NCBI GenBank assembly: GCA_006384855.1
Contig: VCJN01003596.1
Location: forward strand, 62,001 to 126,000
DNA length: 64,000 nucleotides
Direction of reading: 5' to 3'
Source of the DNA: Tetraselmis striata
Taxonomy: Eukaryota > Chlorophyta > Chlorodendrophyceae > Chlorodendrales > Chlorodendraceae
In this document: positions 12,647-24,569 of the stretch, piece after piece
Position numbering within the stretch: the first letter of the stretch is position 1
Layout of the letters: each line of letters opens with the position of its first letter
Notes under the pieces: generated by a model
Databases searched by the model: none
The model's input: the letters and a program-made list of their open reading frames with translations, nothing else
What the model was told of the DNA's origin: nothing
Translations under genes and position numbers: made by a program

Positions 12647-13102
12647 ATGTCTATGGCTGACGTGAAGAAGCTGCTGGCCGCCGGCAAGGCGTTGAAGAAT
12701 AAACGTGGTCAGAAACACTATTGTTGCTGGGCATGGTATGCAGCCTTTCAGAAGACGGGGCAGCCACACGTTGTGCCTGACGAGTAAGTCCCTCAGCCGG
12801 CAGCGGGCAGCACACAAGCTGTCTTGGCACAGCAGCCTGGCACTGGCGTTCTGAGTGGAGGTGCTGCTAATGGAAGCGGTTCTCGTGAACCATCTCGGGC
12901 TGATATTGATGGCAGTGGCCCGGCTGGAGCGACGACGCGCCATGCTGCTGGCAAAAGGAAGAAGCGTTCTTATCAGCTTCGTATACAGAAGAGGCAATAT
13001 ACGGATGAGGAGCTGGACTGGGGCACAACTCCAGGCACCCGTGCACTCCAGCGGGTTGTCAAGAAGGTCATGACGGTGGTTGACAAACAAAAGGAAACCT
13101 AG
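12647..13102 (+). CDS. Small two-exon gene of unknown function between viperin and CMPK2
   Basis: Exon 1 is 12647-12783, starting MSMADVKKLLAAGKALKNK and ending at a GTAAGT donor. Exon 2 is 12811-13102 after a CAG acceptor, and the phase fits (2+1). The product is about 142 residues: an N-terminal part with a Cys/Trp-rich patch (HYCCWAWYAAFQKTG), a Gly/Ser/Ala linker, a basic segment (GKRKKRSYQLRIQKRQ) that could be a nuclear signal, and YTDEELDWG. No family recognised; it may be transposon-derived. It lies opposite to both neighbours in the viperin-CMPK2 interval. The in-phase intron argues for a real gene; no other evidence is available. Confidence 0.5.
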
Positions 13103-13499
13103 AGGCTGGTGCGGGCCCTGGAAGTATTCCTAGACAAACCCGACAAAACCTAGATCCATCATCTTGTGATCATGGTAGTGTGGCTCCACACCAGCATGAG
13201 TCAGGGAAGCGCTCAGATGATAGGGCTGTGTTTATAGGGCTGTGCTGTCAAAGGTAGGCCGGCGGAGAAAACCACCGACAACAAAAGGGCAAAGCGGCAG
13301 CGCCGCGGCGCATACAGATGGGCGCGCAAGTGGCCGCTCATCTCCTTACGCCATTAAGTACTATGAATGCGAACTGATCAGCAGCGGAACCTTGCCAGCT
13401 GTTCCCTTCTCATGGTACCACCTGGGCGGGGCCGGCATATGGTCAGCAGCATGTCATCCTCAGAGTATCGACACACCAATGCTCACCACTATGGCATCA

Positions 13500-16303
13500 T
13501 CACGGGTCAGCGATGTAAGGCCGGATTCCATGGGTTGCGAGTACGTCCAACGCCGTCTCCAAGACCTCGCCCGGCGACCCGTCCGCACTGATACTCTCCG
13601 TTGGCGGCGCATGATAGGATGCGCGGCTGCATTCATCCCCGCGCATGGCATTGCCGCCGCTCTCGATGCTGTTCCATGCCTCTTGGAGGCGGCTGAATGC
13701 TTGCATGATGTTGGGCCCCAGGGCACGGTCTCGCTCCGCCCTGAGCTCCCACTCCCCGATGCCGTTGCTGGTCAGCCCGGCCCGCGCCCACACCCGCTGC
13801 ATCCGGACCTCCTCCGTGGCCCGCAGCACCAGCACCACCGCAGGTGCTGGGAGATCGGAAGGCCAGTCCCAGACATCCGGGGGGAGCTCCGCCATTGGTC
13901 TGGAGGGGGCGCAGCCCAGAGTGTAGGCCGCTGTCGAGCCGTAGAAGCGGTCCACAATAAGAATGCTGGGGGAGGAAGAAAGAGGAAGATGTCCTGCATT
14001 CCCGTGGGCCTTACGCCATGTTGACATTGCCTCCGCTGCGAACACGTAGTTGCCGCACGTGAAGAAGGCGCGCTTGATCCGGCTCGCTGCCAGGGACCTG
14101 AGGTCCCGCGAGAAGCCCTCTGCTTCCAGCAGCGCGCGGAGGCGGTCAAGGGAAGGCGGCGGCGACCGTGCGGGGCAGGCGCCGAGGCGTTTAGCCAAGT
14201 CCTGCACCTTTTCATCCCAGTGCAATGACTGGCCACAGTCAGCTCCAATAACCCCAATGGTCTACTCTCATCGCTTACATGCCGCATTGCTGCCATCGCT
14301 CTCCCTGTCGCTTACTCTCTTTGCATCCATATGCTCTCAATATGTCTCACTCAATCAATCTCGGTGGTCAAACGATCATAGAAACAGTCAGATGAGTCCG
14401 TGAATAAATTGCTTGCATCGTCACTTATCAATGGAGCTATGTGCCTCACCAGTGTGCTCTTGCCTGCACCGTCAAGGCCTTCCACTGCCACCACGGAGAG
14501 CGCTGGGAAGTCTTTGGAGGCTCCCGCCACCGAGGCTGCCTCCGCCATCGCAAACGTATCTCTCATTAAGCCCCCATCCCTCTGCAGCTCCTCCCGCAGC
14601 TCCGGCAGGAGCCGGGCACCGACCATGAGCGTGTCAAATGCGGAGCTGAAGGAACGGAACCATAGCGGGGCCGCCTCCACCTCCGGCACTGGCATCAGCA
14701 TGTCCAAGAGCTCCCTGACTGCCGCGTTGACAGTTTCTTCCACAGAGCCGCTGGTATCGAGCTCTCTGACTGCCGCATCCCCGCACATGGCCCTCGCAGT
14801 GGCCAACGCCGTTTTGCCAATGTTCAGTGTCACAGCCATGAACTCATCCTCGTTGGCGGCGCCGCCAAACCTCGGAAGCCGGACCTCTCCGGACGACTGC
14901 CGGCGCTCTCGCCGGGTCTCCTCGCTGCAGTTGAGGGCCAGGACCAACACCTGGGACCTGGGAAGGGTGCCACTGACGGGGTCAGTTTCACTCCCAAGGG
15001 GCGGCTAGGTCCCTACCAGCAGCAATTCAGCAGAGGGCTACAGGGACACCCTCTGCCCCGCCCAATGCCAGTTTAGAGGGGACAGGGGGCCCAACTCCTG
15101 CAACATGATACTGTTCTTGGTGCACACTTCGGGAGCTTCTAGTTGAGTCACACTGTGCTTCTTATACAGTTCTGATATTTCATAACAACAGTGTGGCATT
15201 CCATCAGTGCCAGGCTCATAAAAGCTATCCATCCGACCGCTCAAGCAGATGATAAATAACAATATGTATCTGGTCAATCAGTAAATTCAAACAGTGCTTA
15301 TGATGCAGAATCAAACACTTTCTGGCCGTGCATTGCTGTTTCACCTGCATTGTATGTATGCAGGCATGTGTGTGTGTGTGTAGACAGGGCGGGGAGAGAG
15401 AGAGAGCGGGAGAGACCTGTAGGTGGTTGGGGGCTCATCATATGGTGGGATTCCATACTGTGGCAGAGTGAATTAGGTACCCTTGACCCCATGCATACTA
15501 TCATCAAGTTGCATATCCGCACCCCCTTTTAATATATAAGAACACAGCATCCCACAAGGAAAGCCTCGGACAGTACAAAAAGTGCTAGACGTCGATTGCT
15601 GCTGCTGAACTCCCCCGAGCTACCTTCCTACCGAGGCAAGGACCCGTTCGTCTCACCTCTCCATCTCCTCCCGCGCCTGAAGCGTCGCCCTTTCAAGCCA
15701 CCCGCCCAGGTTGGCCAGCGGCGTCTCCCTGGCGGCCGCCCAGGCGTAGTTGCCGGGGTGCCAGGTCTCCACAACCCTGTTCCCTCCACCGATGGCCGCC
15801 TTCGATGCCGCGACACGATCCCTTTCAATTTCTGCCTTGAGGATGGATTCGTCGTCCTGCAGAGATTGCTGGAGCCCGTTGGCGCGGAGCATCGTTTCCC
15901 CGATCTCTGCCTCGAATCGGAACCCCAACCGCCGCGCCAGCTTCGTCCCCAGGGTGCTCTTGCCGCTGCAGTGAGCTCCCACGAGGACAACCGTCAGAGG
16001 CTTTGCCGAAACCATATTCTGTTCCGACTCAGACTGATAAGCTCCACCCATGTTGCCCGACACCCTGATGGCCGACAGTGATGGCGTGAACGGCTGGGCT
16101 GGGCTGGGCTGCGCGCTGGCCCTGCTGGGGCCTGCACAGCCAGCGACTGGGCGTTGCCGTCGATGAGCCTCACTCGTTGCGGCGGGCCGTCTGCGGCCGC
16201 GATGATGCCACGGGGCCTTGATTTCGGAGGAAGTAGATTGTCGGAGTGGTGAGCCCGGGGGCGGGGTCCTCGCCGACTTTGCGCCGCAAGCGACCAGTAA
16301 CAT
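13500..16303 (-). CDS. CMPK2: CMPK2-like UMP/CMP kinase with an extra N-terminal P-loop kinase domain
   Basis: Exons 15657-16303, 14450-14957 and 13500-14201 (or from 14228) join with matching phases (2, 0). Total is about 620 residues. Residues 1-85 are rich in Arg, Ser, Ala and Pro and look like an organelle transit peptide. Domain 1 has its own Walker A, VVLVGAHCSGKSTLGTKLA, with ETWHPGNYAWA; its end crosses the first junction as ATLQAREEMERSQVLVLA. Domain 2 is thymidylate-kinase-like: VVAVEGLDGAGKSTL at the end of exon 2, then RIKRAFFTCGNYVFAAEAMS, ILIVDRFYGSTAAYTLG, LPPDVWDWPSDLPAPAVVLV and RATEEVRMQRVWARAG. These match the order and wording of CMPK2, the mitochondrial kinase that phosphorylates CMP, UMP and dCMP. 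The position next to viperin supports a role in supplying CTP for ddhCTP. Domain 1's substrate is unknown. The exact acceptor of exon 3 is ambiguous between 14201 and 14228. Confidence 0.88.
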
Positions 16304-16585
16304 CAGAGCGCTGGTGATCGATACACGCTACTCACGATCGAAAACAATGTCAGCGAACGTGGTGCGGCGCGCTAGTAGCGACTACTGGAAGGTGCGTCGT
16401 CCTCCTGGGGTGTGTCGATATGAAGTGAAACGTCGCCGATCACAGATAAGAAGTTATTTTTCACATCAGGGCTTTGACAGATAAGAAGTCGTTTGAGGGT
16501 TATCGTCATTTGAAACGTGACGCGTTTCGGCCAAGGATTCGTGTCGCATGGATCCACACATTATGAAGGATTACCCTGTAGCGAC

Positions 16586-17932
16586 TACACCCCTCCACAT
16601 AAGTCCGGGTTTTGCATTTTCGATCGCAAAGCGCATGCATGGGCGAGGATAACGCCGGCTGCATGTGCATACATGCCAACTACAGTGGGAATAGTTCGGG
16701 CAACCGCCTATTGTGCGCTTTATACCCACCCGCGCGACAACACGACCATTTGTGGGCGCCCTTGAAAAAACGCGAAATCATTGCATGATGCGTTGGCGCT
16801 AGAAAATTGTGGGTTGCGCCAACCGTACAAACCTATGGAAATAGCGGCACTCGTCGCACCAAACTCGGTGAATACGGCCCTTGGCATAAGTTGCACACAC
16901 CGTGCGTGTAGGCCACTGAAAGCATGTCGCTATAGGCACGACGTGACACCCCAACGACAAGTTGGCCACTGTGGGGGGCAGTTTTGGGGTGAAAATGCTG
17001 CTGTTTCTGTGGCGAACGCACGTAGGAGAGGCGTTCGATGGCCCCCTTGGCGTAGGGCAATGCTCTACTGTGGGGGCGCGTGGTGGAATGCCAGTTGCAC
17101 CGTTTCGTGGGCGGGGTGGCGCGGTAGGGGCGTGGACTTTAATTAATATGAAATTCCTTGAAAAATGCTGTGGAAAATGGCATTTTGGCTGGTAGGTGTG
17201 TGTATCGCTAGGAGGCGGCACATGCCAAGTGTTGGTGGTCCGTGGTCATCCACACACATAACGCTCTCGCGCAACCGAGTATGGGGCTTAGACACGCACT
17301 TGGCGCAAAGCCACGCGCCCGACATGGGTGGGCACATGAGGCAGTGAGGGGCAACTTGGATGATCATCTTTGGGGATTTTTCCCGGGGCCCCAAAAATCG
17401 ATTTTTGATATTGGAAGACTGATTTTGACGCAGATTTGAACGAGGAATTGCGTGGTATTTTTAAAAAGTTTTTCTGAGCAAACCCTGAGAAGTTATAGCG
17501 TTTTAAAGCCGAGGGGGTGTTGCTGAGCGTGGCCAACACTGATGCCATGTCAGTATCGCAACGCGACATGTACTAGCAGCCACCCACACGGCTGCACCCC
17601 AACCAAATGCACCCGAGCCCCTCACCAATGTGTTTCCTCACGCGTTCATGGCCATCCCGCCGTGTGGTTGTCTATTCACGCGCGTCGGCGTGTGCGCGAT
17701 ACCGACCCTGGTGTTGGTGCAGTTGCAGGCGACGCCCATCCACGCACCAAGTGCAGCGTGACACCCTAGTCAAAGGTCTTTAAGCTTCGGTTTGAGCCAC
17801 TCGTTATGCAGGTCTTATAAAACCCTCTGAGATTCCAGGGTTTCATCTCATATAACCTACGTTCAGGTACCCTAGACTTCTGAAGTCTTGAGACTGCCGA
17901 AAAGGGACCCCAAACTTATGTGGAGGGGTGTA
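16586..17932. mobile_element. TIR element with TA target duplication (non-autonomous DNA transposon)
   Basis: The ends are inverted copies of TACACCCCTCCACATAAGT, a perfect 19-base match (16586-16604 and 17914-17932). Counting the terminal TA as the duplicated target gives an element of about 1343 bp (16588-17930) flanked by TA on both sides, as in Tc1/mariner-like insertions. The interior has small ORFs and a palindromic patch CCCGGGGCCCC near 17380. No DDE transposase is recognisable, so it is probably a deletion derivative. Confidence 0.65.
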
Positions 17933-18084
17933 TTTGCACTCGCCTCCGCGCCGGTTGCCACAATATAATCCTTAAGGATTTTTTTTTGTTTTTTTTACAT
18001 AGCGACTGTACATCCCTCGTAGCGACACACTGGGGGGTTTCAAATATGCAATCGAGTCTGGTTTGCAAAAAAGGGTGCGGAGAC

Positions 18085-18445
18085 CTTTTTACACTTAAAA
18101 GCGCCATTTTATTCTGGCTAGGAAGGTTGAGCGAAAGCGTGGGGGGGGGGGGGGGGGGGGGGGGGGGGAGGGGGGGAGGAGGAGCCCGCAGGGTGGAGGC
18201 GGGAACGGGCGGGCGCTGCCGAAGGCAGCGAGCTGGAAGATGGCAGGCGAGCTGCTGGTGGGTGTGCTGAGTACGAGTAGCGCCCCGGCCGCGAGCGCAG
18301 GGCTCGCGAGCGATGGGGCAGCCCGTACTGAAACCCGGCGATGGTACCGGTAAATTAACCGGTTGGCGACTAATAAAACCACCAACAGACAGACCGTACG
18401 GTTCGCACGAGGACAGTTAAATTGTCGGGAAACCCTATAATGAAA
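18085..18445 (-). repeat. Dispersed repeat A, inverted relative to the copy at 38.2-38.5 kb
   Basis: The reverse complement of this stretch matches 38195-38525 throughout. Shared landmarks include GCGCCATTTTAT, the CTGCCGAAGGCAGCGAGCTG patch, GGTACCGGTAA and ACCGTACGG, ending near a GTTTCCC. A G tract of about 32 bases (18140-18168) has expanded at the place where the other copy has none. No ORF. Confidence 0.75.
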
Positions 18446-19898
18446 CAGGTTTAGATCAATACAGATCCAATTTGAGCCGCTACTGACGGGGGTCGCTGAC
18501 AGGTGGTCGGTCGTCTGTCAGGATTAGTCGCATCTATCTTATGGCTAATATGAGAATGAAATAGGGATACCGCATAAAGAGCACAGCGAGCGAGGTCGCC
18601 ATCATTGCAGCCAAACACTGACGTGGAAAAGCACTAGTCGCTATCTACATGCAGCGTATACCAAGAGTTGCCACTTCATGATCAGACACAGGAAGCCAAT
18701 ATTCAATCAGCAAGGTCGTCCCGGCCAGCACTATGAGTCACTTGCTGTGACAGTCACGCGCAAGTGTTCCTGTCAGAATGATCCCTATCCCCAACATAGC
18801 CGACTTTGAATCCGAATAGTGCAGACTCGCCTCAGCCTGACCGGGCTGATGCACTGATCACGGCGTGCGACACGAGTCTGAACTGCTGAATCGGGCTGGC
18901 GCGCAGCAGCAGCATCCCGAACGCGGCTTGTGCTGATATCGGCCTGCTCAGGGCTACATTACGGCGGTCCAGTGCGGGGAGCGCAATAAAAGGACGACAG
19001 AAACGATTCGGCGGGCAGCCGCAAGCTCTGACGGTGCCATATCTTTGCCAACACAGTACGTTTATTGACCACACACGTTTGGTGCACCAGCATCTCACCC
19101 CACATTGCATTGGTTGGCCATCCAAGGTTACCTTCGGCAGGTGTATAGTGTCCATCGGCAGCATTCAGCACAGGTCGTTGTGCTGAGGTGACGAGTCTGG
19201 GGTCAGAATGTGCGATATCACTGCATACATACTTGCCCAAGTTATGTATAGCCACATGTATTGGCAGAGCACATTTCTTAACCCGCGCATGTTTGCGTCT
19301 TTTTGCCTAGGTGCTGCTAAAGGCCAATTGTGGCCCCTGCTCACCAGCTATTGGAAGCTATCAGCAGGTTTCAAAGCAGTAAACTATCCCGGAGAGGACG
19401 CCTGAGGTCACTCGAGTGGACAAAAGGCCATTCTATGTTACCAATCTGGGGGATCAGGGTCGTGCGAGCCCGTGGCATTGCTGGGGCAGTTGGCCAGATG
19501 CTGGGACAACTGCCGCACTGCTCCTTCATGCCTCCGCCTGCTGAATCTCCCCACGGGCAAGATGTGGTGTCAGCCCGAGTATGCGCCTCTGCCGCTAGAG
19601 GATTAGCAGCCCGGCACCACTCCGGCGTGGCTACACTTCCTGTCTGGAACGAGGTGAGGAGACAGCTACTACTGCCAATCTGAGGATGAAAGACAGCTAC
19701 TGCTGCCAATCTGAGGATGAAAACCCTTGCCACCGTGCTATGCCCCCCTCTCGACATGCAGTACTTGAAATCAATCCTCCCTCCCCTCCCGTTCCTACTC
19801 TCTTGCCTTTCCTTATATCATTGAGAAAGGCAGCAAGAAGGACAGGGGTCGGGACACGCGTTTACGGCGTCATGTGATCATGATGCTGAACATCGCAG
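18446..19898. other. Intergenic DNA upstream of the CYTH gene
   Basis: No gene recognised. A perfect-looking short tandem duplication (GACAGCTACT-TGCCAATCTGAGGATGAAA, unit about 31 bp) is at 19664-19723. The start exon of the CYTH gene should be near the right end. Confidence 0.5.
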
Positions 19899-21333
19899 GT
19901 GGAGATCAAGCTGCGCCTTCCTGATGCACAAGCCTATGCTGCGGTGGCTCAGGCCCTGGAGCCTGGCTGGAGGCAGGACCACTGGCTCGAGGACCAGTAC
20001 TTTGACGGCCCTAACGGGGAGCTTGATGCCGGGCTGGTGGCACTGCGGTGCCGCATCTACGACGTTGACAGACGGGCAGTCCTCGCCCTCAAGGTTGGAG
20101 AGCGAAACACCCGTCTTCCTGCCCCTACCCAGGCCATGCTAATTTGAATGTGCGGCATCCATGACATCTACCTTACCGTGTCAGTTGCCATTTCTATGTC
20201 TAATTATCTGCCAATTCCATCCGCACAAGGTAGGCAACATGCCCCACGGTCTGCTCCATTTCCCTCCGCTCAGCCTCTCCTATCGTAATCTCTATTTCTT
20301 CGGCCCGCTACCCTCCTTTTGAGACTCTTCCCGCCTTGTGTCCCCGCCACCGACTCCTAGTCTACTGATTCCTGGTCTGCCGACTGCTCTAGCTCGTGTT
20401 TGCCGCCCCTTTCTCTGACTATTACGTGTAAGCAAATGTGCCGGCAAGATACCAGCATGTCGGGATGACACGAGTGGGCTTTTCTCAAAGCCTGCTGTCT
20501 CCCAGACCATGCTGACTACCTATGGTGTTGATGCATGAGACCGAGTAGTGCGCCATTTGCCCGTGCGTATGATGTATCCAAGGGCAAGCCGGTAATGTCA
20601 GACGGTGTGGGCCGAGCGGATGAGATTGAAGAAAACGTGGACCCAGCCCTGGCCAGGACCTTCCCTCATGAGCCCCGTGCACTTGCCACCCTGGACAGCA
20701 AGCTCATGAGCATGTGCCGCAGGTGAGCCTGCCACGAATGCAGTCCTGTAAGCACCAGCTATGACAGGCAGCAGTGGTGAAGTGCTCGTTGATGAACCGT
20801 TCTGTGTCCAGATTTTAGCTGTCATGTACTCCTCAATCGTGCCGACCCGCCTGCTCGGTGCAGCGCAATCTGCCCAAGCCCAAGCTGCTGTCACCCAGTG
20901 GCAATGCTGATACTCCTGTGCTGCCGGCTGCCCACACTCTATACAGCAAGTATGGGCTGCGCAATGGCCTCGTAAGCCTCGGCGGCTTCAAGAATTTCCG
21001 GCGCGAGTTCGAGTGGGGCGATGGGAAGCAACTGTTGGAGCTCGACCTTACCACCTTCGAGCATGGGCAGATGTACGAGCTGGAGGTGGAGACGGTGCGA
21101 TTACCTCGCAGCCTCAGGATCCCATGCTGTGCTCACACACCGTGCTAAGCGCTTTCCGGAAATGCCGATTGCCGCACGACTGTTGTCCATCCGTTGATGC
21201 CAATCTGATTGTGCAGGCTGAGCCGCACGTGGTGCAGCCCAAGCTGGAGGAATTCCTGCACGCGAGGAGCATCCCCTTCACCTACTCGACCGTCACAAAG
21301 TTTGCCAACTTCCGGAACAGGACCCTCCAGTGA
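19899..21333 (+). CDS. TTM3: CYTH-domain triphosphate tunnel metalloenzyme (plant TTM3-like tripolyphosphatase)
   Basis: CYTH proteins fold into a beta-tunnel that binds triphosphate and divalent metal. Plant TTM3 hydrolyses tripolyphosphate. Exons 19899-20093, 20583-20722, 20899-21094 and 21217-21333 join in phase. The protein begins VEIKLRLPDAQAYAAV, part of the ExExK metal and substrate motif. Its first Glu must come from an upstream, probably tiny, start exon, because exon 1 follows an acceptor CAG and has no ATG. Next come VLALK joined to GKPVMSDGVGRADEIEENVD, YGLRNGLVSLGGFKNFRREF, LLELDLTTFEHGQMYELEVET and, in the last exon, KLEEFLHARSIPFTYSTVTK then FANFRNRTLQ. Order and spacing follow plant TTM3 along its whole length. 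Neighbours suggest no pathway link. Confidence 0.9.
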
Positions 21334-21854
21334 CGCCACTGATGCCCAGCTGTGTTGCTGTCGCAATAACCGCCAGGGTGCAGAGAATGAGGACAACATG
21401 CTGTAAGGACAGCTTATCATATGATGGAGCTCAAAATATCTCTGGCCGGCGGGGCATCTAGTATGTGACTGGTATGCCCACTCCTATGATGTTACCGCGT
21501 GATAACATAGTTCTATGCCAACCTACCTGCAGTATCAAGAAAGCGATGCCGCGCGAATACGTCTTTATACCACGAATCACATAGTTCCGGCTTTTGAGGG
21601 CGAATTCACCGTAGGATGGTGACGGTGCCCCAGCAGGATAGAGATCCGAGTCATGCCGACAAAGTGGTGTTCGGTGTGCCCACTCCTATGATGGTACCGC
21701 ATAATAATGAACAATGTTTTGTCAGTGTTGATCTTTTCTCTCTCATCTCTCTCCCTCACCTTATGCATACTCATCCATGGTTTTATGCATTTGTATAAAC
21801 ATACTCATTTTGATGAGTACCGTGGAATTGCAATATAAGCAACGAAGTATGTGG

Positions 21855-21903
21855 CTGATTCTGTTTATTCCGAATGACCGAAATTCGGAATAAACAGAAT
21901 CAG
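21855..21903. repeat. Perfect 21-bp inverted repeat (hairpin) with 7-base loop
   Basis: The left arm 21855-21875 (starting CTGATTCTGTTTATTC) and the right arm 21883-21903 are exact reverse complements around GACCGAA. It lies about 520 bp after the CYTH gene stop in AT-rich DNA. It could be a palindromic mini-element, a terminator-like RNA structure or a small-RNA hairpin. No flanking duplication was seen. Confidence 0.9.
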
Positions 21904-24369
21904 GAGTGACTCTGTTTACACAAAGTGTTGACCGCCGTGACGACGATGATCACGACGACGAAATCCGAGTTCATTTCTGCCCTCTTCGTTTTTAAATCTT
22001 TAAGTTGCTGTAAAATAATCTGTCATTTTCCGTGATAGAGTTGTTTGGGGGGGAGCTGACATTAACATGCTGGTCCACAAGTTAGTTGGATCATGTTGGA
22101 AACCACAATAACGTGACAGGTGAAAAATATATATCCTGTGTTGTTATATCATTTCGTAGTTTATTCGTAATTTAATGTTTTAGCTTAAACATATGCATTT
22201 ATTCCTTTGTTATTGTTATTGTCACTGTTGTTGTTATTTATATAATTTATATTATTATTATTATTATTATTTTGTCGCCATCAGTCTCTGACTGGCTTGC
22301 GTAGTGCGAGTACGCGGGACCGGTAGTCGCTAATACCACAGCAGCAGTGCATGATGACTTGTGCATGGCAATGATCTGTACTCGTACATGACTTGCAGCA
22401 CTTGCACAGGTGCTGCTACCGTACATGTAGTCGCTAGTCGCTACTGATAAGGACTGGTAGCAATTCAGCCGCCGGAAGTAGCTTCTGCTTCCGCGGCTGA
22501 TTGGTAACTGGGAGCTGCCGAGTCTCCAGCAGTAGGCCAGATTACGTCCAGATTAGGTACCCAGTACAGGTAGACACGGTATAGCGACCAGATTCATCAT
22601 CCTCAGCGGCGCGCACTACCGCAGCATGAGAGGCATGGTGATTATCACTGCGAGTCCCGCGAACTGATGGATGCCACGACTACTCATCCTCGTGTACTAC
22701 TACCACAGCGCACAGCAGTAGCATGGTGATCACTGCGAGGCCTGAAATTGATGATCATTGTTCACTATCAATTGCAAGAAATACGGTATTTGTGCTACTG
22801 CACTCTTCATGTTTATTTGATACAGGCTCCGCAACGGCTGTACGTTCGACTATTCATTATTTCGGTTCCTGTTAATACTTCCTGAATGATTCCATGCACT
22901 CCGTGCCGTACTGCCATTTTCCGCATCTCCCGCTACACGCGTGCGCAATACAAGCTTTGCGTCACGCACCGCAATGTTCCCGATGTCATTTGACACAACG
23001 CGCGTACATATGGCATGCATATACGCAATTAAAGACTTTGACAAAGCTGTACATAGCAAAACAATGTGCGGCACAATCCGAGCAGCTAGTGATGACAAGC
23101 AAGTAGCGATGCCTATAAGCATGATGATGCGGGCGAGCAGCAACGCATGCTAGTATTTCAACAAGCAAATAACAAGTAGCGCCGAGTAGGGTACAAGCGT
23201 TACTCGTTAGGCTCTTCCAATTGAATTTCCTAGTATAGCTGCCGATTCCCCATAAAGATCGGAAGGGGAGAAACGTTTCTATTCGGGAACTTTTTCGGGG
23301 AACAAAACAGGACATAAAGTGCGAGCTCACAAACGCAGATGACTTAGCGCGTCTCCTTGCGCGCTGTAGTCATGCATGCTGTCATAAATTGCGCAGCCCG
23401 CAGCAGCCGCCGTCACTCCCACCTCATCCACCGCCCAACAGCCCCAGGAACCCTCCCTGACCCGCGATGGAGGACAGCAGCAAGGACCAGGCGGGGCCAT
23501 CTCGGCGCCCCCCGCTGCTACAAGTCCGCCGCGGCGGAGAAGGAGGTGATCGACATCGACGAAGAGGAGGCGATGGAGATCGAGCTGAATGAGGAGGAGG
23601 AGCAGGAGCTGCAGCTGCAACATGACGAGGAGGTGGAGGCAAACCGGACCCAGATGGAGCAGGAGTTGCTGGACACAGGGCAGAGTGACGGCGAGTGACA
23701 GCAACATCGAGTGATAGTGACAGCGAGTAGCAGAGTGACATCGAGCAGCGAGCAACAAGTAGACGGTAGGCCGTGAGGCCGGGAGGGTCATCAGGGGCGT
23801 AGCCACAGCAACCTGTAATTGTGGTTTACATGTGGGGCACTCTATATGGTATGTTCTTATTGCACTGCACTCCTATAGCACTTGCAGCAATGCGCATGAG
23901 GCGGCATTAACAGAGGGAAACCTGCTTAAATGTCCCATGGCAGTACTTTACACAGTACTTGACTTCCCTGACAAATTATAAGCGCGCAAGCCGGCGGGCA
24001 GCTAAACTAGGAAATTAAATCGGAAGAGCCTTCCTCGCTCGTATTCTTATAATTTCATCGTCCGTAGTTTGATATTAATTTTTTGCTGACAGAATCGGCA
24101 CTCAATACATACACCACATAAAAATAATTCACATGTATAATGAAATTACAATGAATTATGAAAAATTATTATAAACAATAATAATTAAAGTCGCGCTATT
24201 CGTTTATCTCGTTTTTATATAAATACAACATTCAACAGTAATGTAACCTATTTTGCCCCGAGGCACGCGGTGCATTGTGGTTAGGTCTAAATTAGGGTTT
24301 GGGGGCAGCTGTGGGATTGAAAGCTGATATGAATGCCGGTTGGTTCATTTTGTGCCAAGTCGGGGAAAC
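21904..24369. other. AT-rich intergenic region with one possible acidic ORF
   Basis: Low GC at 22000-22280 (including an ATT trinucleotide run near 22250-22270) and 24020-24240. An open frame ending at 23698 encodes a Glu-rich tail (KEVIDIDEEEAMEIELNEE and more). Its start is unclear, since an ATG at 23467 is in a different frame. It could be an exon of an unrecognised gene or a repeat fragment; confidence is too low for a CDS call. Confidence 0.45.
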
Positions 24370-24552
24370 CAATTCCGTCCAAGCAGGGACAAATCAAAAG
24401 AGTGAAGGAAACGGGATGGTTACAAGAAGTTTGCGCCATCGGGGGCTAAAACTCTGTCCAAACTGGGACAAAAAGAAGTGCGGGGGCCGTGATGGCTACA
24501 AGCAGTTTGTGCCGTCCGGGGCTGAAACTCTGTCAAAGCCTGGACAAAACAT
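24370..24552 (+). repeat. Tandem repeat, about 76-bp unit, two full copies and a partial
   Basis: Copies share TACAAG(A/C)AGTTTG(C/T)GCC, GGGGCT(A/G)AAACTCTGTC and GGGACAAAA at a period of about 76 bases. It sits immediately downstream of the methyltransferase-like gene's stop on the opposite strand. Confidence 0.7.
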
Positions 24553-24569
24553 ATGAGCGGCTAATTGTA

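Noticed and set aside
23467..23698. Acidic protein gene with DEEE-rich tail
   Set aside because: The ATG and the acidic frame do not agree and no splice model connects them. Noted only as a possible exon.
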